Shown one piece after another: positions 55,610-64,000 of a stretch of 64,000 bases of DNA. The notes under the pieces were generated by a model. The model ran no database searches, was not told the origin of the DNA, and saw nothing but the letters and a program-made list of their open reading frames with translations. Numbering within the stretch: the first letter of the stretch is position 1; every line of letters starts with the position of its first letter. Location of the stretch: the NCBI GenBank assembly GCA_014529385.2, contig CM043952.1:150131057-150195056 (forward strand). The letters run 5' to 3'. The stretch is from Adiantum capillus-veneris (Eukaryota; Streptophyta; Polypodiopsida; Polypodiales; Pteridaceae). The position numbers and the translations under genes are program-made.

Positions 55610-57462
55610 TCATGGTGACCCTAGGATTACATCCTCATGCTTGAGAGGAGAGATAAAGAAGTCCTCTTTGTCCACATAGCTTTGGACATGGAGCCTCAAT
55701 TTCTTGATTGAGGGAGTGGCTGAAGCTTCTTGCCCCTTGAAAGCACCGTCTGCAGGTGGGACGTCTCCCATCTCGGAGGCTTGTATGCCTAGCTTGGTGG
55801 CCAACTCTATAGATATAAAATTGTGAGTAGAACCAGGATCAAAGAGAATAAAAGCATCATGTTCTCTTACCTTTCCCCAAGCATGGCATAGAGGAGACCC
55901 TTTGTGGTGAATTTCCTGCTCTTGGATTTTGACCAAGGTAGCTCTAGAAGGTTCATGGAGGGTGTTCTTTTGGGGACAAGCGCGGTACGCATGCCCTTGC
56001 TCGCCGCACTTGAAACAACGGTTATCCTTGCGATAATGCTCAAGATCTTCAGGAGAGAGTTTATTTTTGCCTTTATAAACTCCCTTCTCTTTAGCTTTGT
56101 TGGAGTTGCCCTTAGGAGACTTTTGTACATTGTCCTTCCCCTTAGGCTCATTGGAACCCTTGTTTTCCATGGGCTTAGAATTTCTTTTAGCCCCCATTTG
56201 GAAATTGATTCGAGAGGCCACCATAGTATGGTGTATAACGGCCGATATGGTGCATGGCCTTTGGGAGTTAACATACTCCGCCATTTCTTTAGTTAAGCCC
56301 GCACAAAATTGTTTCTTTTGCTCTCCAAAATCCAACTTCTTGAAGACAGTGGCTTTGAGTTGTAAATCCTAAAACTTGTCTACATATTTGTGAATGGATT
56401 CGTAGAGAGAGAGCTTCAAGCTTCGCCATTAGGTGAGTACTTTGTCTTTGGCATCGGATGCCAAAAACTGCTTCATAATGGAAGCTCTTAAATCTTTCCA
56501 TGTCCGTGGAGCTTCACCGTTGGCTTGTAGGCTAGACCACCATTGTCTGGCAAACTTTTGAAAGTGCATAGCTACATGGCGTAGCTTAGAGGACTCCGTG
56601 AATCCCTCATCTCCAAACACCGCATTGAATTCTTATATAAAGGCCAAGACTTTGTCCGTATCACCAAAGGTGCCATTGTAGGTAAGGAAAGAGATGCTCT
56701 TCCCTCCCTCTTTGAACTTCTTGAGCTTGGATGACCTCTTCCATGCGGCATAAGATTTTTTATGGCCTCTTCTTTTTGATGGTTCAAAGGTTGCACCATC
56801 ACTTTCTTCAAAAGATGAAGAATTTGAGGAAGACGAAGAAGAGGGTGACCTCTTTCTCACCTTTTTCTTGCCTTGATCTTCATTGTCTTCACCATCCCTT
56901 TCATAAGAGGAAGAGGATGAAGAAGATGGAGAAGAGGGTGTCCTCTTTCTTGCCTTTTTCTTCTCTTGATTTTTGTCATCCCTCTTTGAAGTATGGTGTG
57001 GAGAAGTATGCTATTGTCTTCTCCATTTTGGAGGTGATGGAGAGCGTTTAGCCCGCCGTCTTTGTGGAGCCATCTCTGCCAAGGTGGCGAGAGACTCACT
57101 TCTTTCTCATTCCTTTGCTGGAGGCTCTTGAGTTCTCCTTTGAGAAGGAGATGCGTCATCAAGGAGAAAATTTCTGAGCCCTTCATATGGACCCTCTTTT
57201 TCTTCCCTAATCGGAGAGAGACCTCTTTTGGAAGTCTCGCAAGGAGGCTTCCTAGGTGTTCTCTTGTCATGGTGGGGAGCTTGGAGAATCCCATGAGCAT
57301 GAAGCTGCCATTGCACTCAATTTGGAGGGATGGATTGCCCATGGCTTGTTGAAGCCTAGAAACAAGATAGTTAACAAGCATCGGGGCATCATTAGTAGCT
57401 TGCTCATTAGCAAAATCAAAGTTATCAACATTAATTTCACTCTCTTTACTATTGTCAGCCAT
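55610..57462 (-). pseudogene. Gypsy gag and protease
   Basis: Begins MADNSKESEINVDNFDFANE at 57,462, twenty codons before LVNYLVSRLQQAMGNPS. Frameshifts near 57,300 and 56,900 split a Pro/Ser/Arg-rich N-terminal region with charged repeats (KKRKKEKRG-like). The Gag capsid part follows in 56,860-56,289: YNGTFGDTDKVLAFI, then MHFQKFARQWWSSLQANGEA, the expected W-W-x-x-L core, and SIMKQFL. 56,335-55,610 gives EQKKQFCAGLTKEMAEYVNS, an intact zinc knuckle CFKCGEQGHAYRAC and the protease ILFDPGSTHNFIS, where the active-site D-S-G is D-P-G. It ends in SPLKHEDVILGSP. The neighbouring RT follows on the same strand. Confidence 0.88.
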
Positions 57463-57840
57463 TTTAACAAATTTTAGGTGTACTTTGGAACTTCAAGCCC
57501 TAGTTGCTACTCCTCTTTACCCCTTTAGAAAAAGCACTCAAGCTACTGTACCGGTGGCTCGAATTGCAAGGAATAGAAGAGAGGGTCGTTCAACACCAAA
57601 ACAGCACCGGCTCCTGTCAAGCTTCTAATAGCTCAATAGTGGTTAAGCCGTAGGCAATCCCCATAGGACTCCACTATTAAGACCATAGCTCTCAACGGTG
57701 ATTCCCCGTTAACTGCACAAAGGCAAGTGCACTGCAAGGCTAAAAAATCCCTATTCTACTTGCTCACATGCAATTAATAGTACCAACCATGTATAGCTAG
57801 CTTGAGGACGTCCCTTCTTGAGCAAGAAAAGAGAAAACTT

Positions 57841-57855
57841 GTGCTCTAATACCAA
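57841..57855 (-). other. Primer-binding site, tRNA-iMet type
   Basis: Minus-strand TTGGTATTAGAGCAC abuts the 5' LTR end (...AAATGTTACA), one base different from the initiator-tRNA complement. Confidence 0.85.
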
Positions 57856-59452
57856 TGTAACATTTAATGGCCTAATAACTTGTGTGTAGTGAAAAATAGC
57901 ATGAACATAGTGAGCATTTCATTAGAATAGATTCCTAATGAGATTAACAAGAGTTCTTGGGTGGAGTGAGCAACAAAAAGCATAACATCTTGCTAGATAG
58001 CATGAACAATACTTCAAAAGAGAGAGAAATTAAGAAATTGACAACAGTTGAGGACCGGATTTGCATGGATCCTGTCCCCCCTCCAAAAGGCTTTGTATTA
58101 TGGTTTCTCCCATCAAGAGAGACATTTTACAACACAATTCTTTGTGATCCTTCAATACTAGCTAGTGCAATGAAGATGGAAACTTCTTGCACTAAGCAAA
58201 ACACTTATCAAACACAACATCAATTCCCTCACGGTCTCAGACCCAGGACCTCACACACCTTCAAAGATGGTAAGAGCTAGCAGGGTATGAGAGTAGATTG
58301 AGAGGAAGAAGGAGTATTCTTATCAAAAAAATGTACATATCCTCACATAATCACTCATATTAGCATAGCTTAGCTTAGTAATTAGCATGGTAGAGGAGAT
58401 GAGCATGCATTGAAGCTTGGCTCTTGGTTGGATTTTCATTACAAAGCCAAGAGTTGTTGATGTAGGCCTCCCTTCTCACAAGCTTGGAGTAGGTGGTAAG
58501 CTTTCCATTAAAGCTTGATAAGGAGAGAGAGTCTTCTTTGCTTCACACATGAGATTGTGTGAGTGTGTGTGTGTTAATGCCTTGCAAAAATCAGCCCCCT
58601 CTCTCTCTTGGTCGAACCTCCTTGCTAATTGCTCATGCTACAGCCCTATTGAACCTCCCCAGGCCTAGGCAATGGAAATTAAGCAGCATAAGTGATATCC
58701 TTCTAACATGTGTCCCTGTTTCCCCTTTTGAGAGAGATTTAGGTAAATAATAAATGCAACTAAACTCTCATTGGACCCCTTTGCCTCCTGGCCAATAGGA
58801 ATCATGCAAGCCATTAGGCTGCTGAATGCTCATTGGTCCTCTTGGGAGACTGTCCAATAGTCTTCTAGAGAGCTTAATTCTTATTGGTTCTTTTATTAAG
58901 TGTTTTTAAATTAATTAAACTAGATTTACTCTAGCCTAATTCTCATTGGTCCACCTCCAAGGACATCTAATAGGATTTGAGTACACCTTTGGGCATCTTG
59001 GCTAGGGAGCTGACATGTGTCCCTCTTTCCCCTTGTGTACAAATGAAGCTTGTGAGTGTGTGTGTGTGTGTGTGTTTCTCTCTCATCCCCTACTTGCAAG
59101 GCTCGCCCCCTCCGATGTAGGGATTATGAAGACTTTTTGTGACGCACACAAATCACCCAATTCCCCTATTGTTTGACCTTTGGACACAACCTTTGAATTT
59201 TGGAACCTTAGCATTTTGGAAGTCTTAATGGGTTGAATCTTAGGGTCTTTTAAGCCCATTGTTGCACATTGCTCTTTTGCAGATGGCCCCCCCCTTTGGA
59301 TCCCTATTTTCCCTCCTTGGGATCCCTACTGTGGCTGGTCTGCTAGCTTAACCAATATTTTAGCTTTTTCTCCCCTGTCACTTCCCCATATTAAATGATC
59401 AGTTTAACATGAGAAAATCATTTAGGAGAATTAGATATTGATTATTATGACA
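57856..59452 (-). repeat. 5' LTR of the chromodomain gypsy
   Basis: 1,597 bp; aligns with the 3' LTR with small indels and scattered substitutions. (GT)n at 59,056-59,074. Confidence 0.95.
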
Positions 59453-59706
59453 CTTATGAAAGGCCGATTATTGTGCTATAGGTAGGGGTTGATGGCGATC
59501 ACACTATACCATATAGATTTAGGACATTCTCTCAAGTTTATAGGTCCCCTCTCATGTTAAAAAATTCATTTAGCATAGGCCCTTTTACATATAAGGTCCC
59601 TAATGTGTCCTTTAGGAGGCTACAATTCAAATGATAAGTCTTTTGTATTTCTTTTCTACATTGTATTTGGGTACAATTTATGAATTCTCAAAGTATTTTT
59701 TTATCT

Positions 59707-59781
<75 letters not shown>

Positions 59782-60121
59782 ATGTCCCTTTCTAGACAAA
59801 AGAAACAATGATAAAATCTGTTTCTAGCTCCTCCGTTGTAAAGGGTTTTATAGAGGAAATTGTGTGTTCTATTGAGGATTTCGATTTTCTTTGGTAAGTA
59901 TAGCCTAGATTAATTTTTCATTAGATATTTTTGGTATGTCTAGATCAAGAGCTTCTTTAAATTTGAGTTACTTTGGTTTGTTGGTGATTGCATTATTTTA
60001 TATCAATTGAAGAGATTCACTCAAGGTGATACACCCCTCACATAGGCTCCTCTGTATGGCTACAATTTATAATGTCAGTGAGTCTATATGCAAAACCCTC
60101 AAAGTCTTTTGTATCTCTTTT

Positions 60122-60125
<4 letters not shown>

Positions 60126-60186
<61 letters not shown>

Positions 60187-60211
60187 ACACACACACACAC
60201 ACACACACACA
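60126..60211. repeat. Compound (CT)n(CA)n microsatellite
   Basis: About 57 bp of CT followed by about 28 bp of CA. Confidence 0.97.
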
Positions 60212-61348
60212 TGCAGCCTTTCATATCTCCATTTTTAGACAAACAAAAGAATTTCATGACACTCTATGTTTCTCTACACACTCAAAAGATGCAATTGCTC
60301 AAATTCAGTGTATGTATCAAAAAAATTCATTGTATGTATTCAATGTTTTTCTACACACTCAAAAGATGCACTTGCTCAAATTCAATGTATGTATTGATTT
60401 TTTTTTACATCTACCATTGACCTTCACTCTTATGTATTCTCACAATTTAAGCTTGTTTTTAGATCCTCCATTGTGAAAGGGCCATGCACCAAGAAAGAAT
60501 GTCGTCCACATGATCAAGGATTTTGAGGTCCTTAAATATGTACAACTTGGACTATATTGTGGAGGGGCCCTGTAGCCATAGAGGATATTGTCCCACATTA
60601 TCAACGACTTTGAGGTCCAAATATGTACAGATTGGACTAAATTGTGGAGGGCTCCTGCACATATAGGAGATTATCATGGATTTTGAGGTTCTTCAAAATG
60701 TACAACTTAGAATAAATTGATATGGCATTAAATATTTTATTGCCTTTTATGTCATCTAGAGTATTATCTTTGTTGCATTTTTCAATATTACTGCACGAAT
60801 GATGTTATGGCATTGTACAAGGCGTGGTACTTTAGAAGCTACTTAGGATACTATCAAATAGAGGTAAATATCAATAATGGGTGCACATGAACACAAGTCA
60901 TAGGTATTGGAAACGTATTTAGTTCTTTGACAAGCCCTGTGGTGTGGAATCTATCATTAGCTAAATAATTATTTTTTTATGTTACTTTAGGCTTTGCCTT
61001 AACAGAAGCTATTGCCGTGTTTTCTTTGACGATGGCTTTTTCAATCTTATTTGTATCTTAAAAAGAGAAAAAAAGACAAACCATTGTACAAGATCTATGT
61101 TCATGCAATGACCCATATGGATTTTAGAATCTATTCCTTGGGTGATACTCCTCAAAAACCTGGATGGAGTGTTCAACATGTTGGACCTTGGATCTTGAGG
61201 GTCCCTAATAGAGTGTGCCGTAGGGTAAATTTTTCTTAATGATATTTTATTGAATCAAATGGAATTACTCGCTTTGAATCGTCATAATCATCTTTTGTCT
61301 TTTGATTCTAATTCTTGAAGTGGATTTCTAGCTAGCACACATGCATAC

Positions 61349-61349
<1 letters not shown>

Positions 61350-61418
<69 letters not shown>
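61350..61418. repeat. (GA)n microsatellite
   Basis: About 69 bp of pure GA dinucleotide. Confidence 0.97.
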
Positions 61419-61422
<4 letters not shown>

Positions 61423-61647
61423 TTTTGGTTGGGAAGAGTTCCATAGATATTTTGTTTTAGCTTTTCTCATGTAGGTTAAAAAAGGTCATTATGTGTTGGA
61501 TATACTCCAAAAACATCTTAGAATTATGTTGCTTGGAGACAACAAAGCACGTAAGAGTATTACTGTGAAAGTATTTCCATATGTAGAAGCAAAAGACAAG
61601 CATATAAAAAATAAAAATGAAGAGATATTTTGCATAAAAAAATGAAG

Positions 61648-62842
61648 TGATGGGAGTTTCTACAACTCTCGAAGACCAAGTTGAATCTCTTCATCACTCA
61701 TAACTATGTAGCTCAATGGAAAGGACAACAATTCAAGGATTGTCTTCTTTGGTTTCCGGATGATTTCATAGTCGCAGTTGTTGATTTTGCCAAGAATTAC
61801 GCCTTCAAGGAGCAAAATAAGATTCAGGCAATGCATTGGAACCCTAGTTAGGTAACCATTTTTGTACACATAACGTACTACCACAACGCAAGGGAGGTAG
61901 TCAAAACAATCCACTTCTTCATATCAGATGACAAGATGTATGATACATTGTTTGTGTGATATTGCGTCATGCTACACTGTTAATGGTTACAACAAGAGGG
62001 TGTTACTCCTAAGAAACATTGGGTGTGGTTTGATGGTGCAACCTCACAGTTCAAGGGAGCTAGGCCTTTCTATTTTTTTGTAAGATATGTTGGACTCACA
62101 GGTATTGGGATGAGCTTGTTCTTCTTCGGATCAAGGCACGACAAGGCCAAGCATGATAGTGCAGCAATAGTCGTTAGAATAACCTTGACCCATGAGAAAC
62201 TAAAACCGCATGGAGATATTTTTTGGTGTGCATCAGATGTGGTTGTTGATTGCCAGGACAACCTTTCACAAGGAGCACATGCATCATATCCTTCAAAATA
62301 AAGGGAATGTGCTCATGTGTTCTCGGAGGTTAAAGAGGGGGATGTGAATAGGGAAGTCAAGTGGAATAATTGTGCCAAAAAAATCTTGCTCTCTACATGC
62401 TTTTCGTGGTCACAACCGGCAGGATCCAATTGCCCTTGCAACAAGAAACTTGGCATGCTTATTTGATGCATGCATGCACGAAAGGTGAAAATGTTGCATC
62501 AATAAAGCTCACGTGCACGCTTGGGATTCATGTTCTGTTTCCATTACCTAATGAGGTTTTGGTGGATTCTGAGCCAACAGATGAAGTTCCAATAGAGGAA
62601 GTTGTTGGCTATGATGACTTCACATATGAAGGTCACCATGATGTGTTGAGTAGAGCTCCATGTGTTGGTGTCACTTTTGGTATAAATCTAGATGCTTCAA
62701 CCAATGTCGAGGATGTAGATTTCTACCTTTTCAACAAGTGTGCTACAACAAAGAAGAAGGTAGAGAAGGGGTACATTGATGAATGGACCAATGTATTTGA
62801 TAGAGACTCATATGTTGTGCAAGGACTGTATTGCAAGAAATA
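61648..62842 (+). pseudogene. Unclassified transposase-like gene relic
   Basis: I do not recognise the family by name. Plus-strand reading gives LNLFITHNYVAQWKGQQF and VAVVDFAKNYAFKEQNKIQ (about 61,690-61,820), then THFFISDDKMYDTLFV-like text. 62,023-62,301 reads WFDGATSQFKGARPFYFFVR and MSLFFFGSRHDKAKHDSAAI, and 62,370-62,843 follows after a shift. The spaced acidic residues (VVDFAKNY, WFDGATSQFK, then GSRHDKAKHD) resemble an RNase-H-fold D-D-E/D transposase. This is inference. A stop after MHWNPS (about 61,850), one after 62,301 and at least two frameshifts break it. The C-terminal part (FDRDSYVVQGLYCKK) is acidic with no motif I can name. The minus-strand frames here are shadows. Confidence 0.5.
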
Positions 62843-63069
62843 GGATGCATACACCTTCAAGATAGACCACAAGCAACCCATCGTTCACATATTTTCACAT
62901 CTAGTGTGATGTATCAAAATACCTATGGAGCACATCCCAAGGAGAAGGCAAGTGTACACGATCACCCCAAAAAGCTATGAATAAATATGTAATAGCATGC
63001 CCTTCAACTTCTGCGTTGTAAACACCACTAGAATTTTTAATATACTTCTTGCTGCAAGTAATATGTATG

Positions 63070-64000
63070 TTGATTTCTATGTATGCTAACTAGCATAACT
63101 GGGTGTGCTAGCTAGCATACGAAGTACCATGTATGCTGAGTAGCATACCTGGGTATGTTGGCCACCGTAGCCACTATGTTAGCATACATAGCATAACTAG
63201 CACGTGTGCTAACTAGCATACACAATAGCGTTTATGCTAGCTGGCATAAGTAGGTATACTAAATAGCAAAAGTGGGTATGTTAACTAAACACAATATGCT
63301 AGCCACCATACCCCTATGCTAACTAGCATACAAACTCTACTAATAGCATACAGACTCTTCTAACTAGCATACATAGCATAACTAGCATGCATGCTGACTA
63401 GCATACACAGAAGCATGTTTGGTGACTAGCATAATTAGGTATGCTAATAACTAGTATACAAAGTACCATGTATGCTAGCTAGCATAACTAGGTTTGTTAA
63501 CTAGCACACACAATACCATGTTTGCTAACATGCATAACTAGGTATGTTAACTAGCATAATTCGGTATGCTAACTTTCATACATAGTACCATGTATGCTTA
63601 CTATCATATATGCTTAAGAATGCATTTTTATCATAAAATTGGTTTGATGTCTCTTGAGTGCAATGTATACATGGCTTTGGTGTTTATCACAACCAGTAGC
63701 AAATAACTTCATTGTATGCAAGTTACAACTATCTATACTATCATCAAACTAGGTAGGTCAACTAGATTATTTCTTAGGGTTACTAGCTTGTTACTATCAT
63801 GCATAGTAGTATGCATGCTTACTAGCATAGCTATGTATGTTAAGTAGCATAACTAGCATAAATGGGTATGCTAACTATAGCATGTATGCTTGCTAGCATA
63901 GCTGCGTATGCTAAGTATCATAACTAGGTATACTAACTAGAATAACTAGGTATGCTAACTAGCACACACAATACCATGTATGCTTACTATCATAACTGGG
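63070..64000. repeat. Degenerate array of TATGCTAG/CTAGCATA inverted motifs
   Basis: More than 900 bp, running off the right edge, built from CTAGCATA and its reverse complement TATGCTAG, often as ATGCTAACTAGCATA or the perfect 16-bp palindrome TATGCTAGCTAGCATA (63,471-63,486). Linkers such as ACTAGGTATG and CACAATACCATG recur. Spacing is irregular, roughly 25-60 bp. No protein is encoded. It follows the transposase-like relic at a distance of about 230 bp. Confidence 0.85.

Larger units (their letters stand above)
50675..59452 (-). mobile_element. Full-length Ty3/gypsy chromodomain retrotransposon
   Basis: LTRs 50675-52288 (1,614 bp) and 57856-59452 (1,597 bp) are flanked by a perfect five-base duplication CTTAT (50670-50674 and 59453-59457). 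On the minus strand, a tRNA-iMet primer site (57841-57855) follows the 5' LTR and a polypurine tract (52289-52301) precedes the 3' LTR. The internal order gag, zinc knuckle, protease, RT, RNase H, integrase, chromodomain-like tail identifies a chromovirus-type gypsy. Coding capacity is lost through several frameshifts and stops. The LTRs are still very similar, so insertion is relatively recent. Confidence 0.96.
59453..61647. other. Non-coding stretch with microsatellites and small tandem repeats
   Basis: Starts with the CTTAT duplication. It holds (CT)n at 59,711-59,777, (CT)n then (CA)n at 60,126-60,211, and (GA)n at 61,350-61,418. A 75-bp duplication begins CTACACACTCAAAAGATGCA at 60,276 and 60,351. 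Three diverged units beginning TTTTGAGGTCC lie at about 60,521, 60,608 and 60,681. Open frames across 60,026-60,476 are made by the microsatellites. No gene recognised. Confidence 0.7.

Overview
The window looks like repeat-dominated intergenic DNA from a large land-plant genome. The signs are low-to-moderate GC, long purine/pyrimidine microsatellites, Ty1/copia and Ty3/gypsy LTR retrotransposons primed by tRNA-iMet or tRNA-Asp, a MULE-like transposase relic with short GT-AG introns, and a Penelope-like retroelement. Penelope-like elements are rare in flowering plants and commoner in gymnosperms, ferns and other non-flowering lineages, so a non-angiosperm is my preferred guess. The species cannot be fixed from the sequence. 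I find no intact host gene, rRNA or tRNA. Every coding stretch is a decayed piece of a mobile element.

Layout. 1-3.1 kb: 5' end of a minus-strand LTR element (LTR 2142-3096, tRNA-Asp primer site), whose leader carries an array of 24-bp palindromes. 3.1-4.0 kb: a fold-back inverted-repeat block and AT-rich DNA. 4.4-7.6 kb: broken MULE-like transposase gene. 8.1-11.35 kb: plus-strand retroelement leader with a second, unrelated palindrome set at exact 293-bp spacing, followed by a broken gag. 12.98-20.75 kb: complete LTR element (two 923-bp LTRs) with a gag/protease-like relic but no visible reverse transcriptase. 22.2-25.7 kb: internally deleted Ty3/gypsy element. 25.7-26.6 kb: gag fragment. 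28.5-32.1 kb: 5' part of a relative of the 12.98 kb element with tandem LTRs. 32.6 kb: copia gag fragment. 33.4-36.0 kb: 3' end of a plus-strand LTR, primer site and leader.

35,979-47,894 is a full-length Ty1/copia element (TSD GTATA). It hosts a second copia on the opposite strand (37,286-42,123, TSD CTCCT) and a Penelope-like fragment (about 43,965-45,390) with a hammerhead-ribozyme-like motif. 48.7-49.9 kb holds another gag relic of the same family as the one at 10-11.3 kb. 50,675-59,452 is a full-length Ty3/gypsy chromodomain element on the minus strand (TSD CTTAT). 59.5-61.6 kb is non-coding with long microsatellites. 61.65-62.85 kb is an unclassified transposase-like relic, and 63.07-64.0 kb is a degenerate array built on the inverted motif TATGCTAG/CTAGCATA.

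Read together, the window is a history of nested insertions. The most unusual signal is that two unrelated LTR-element leaders, and the array at the right edge, have independently accumulated spaced perfect or near-perfect palindromes. Element boundaries with matching target-site duplications are secure. Family names of the short relics are inferred from motifs read by eye.
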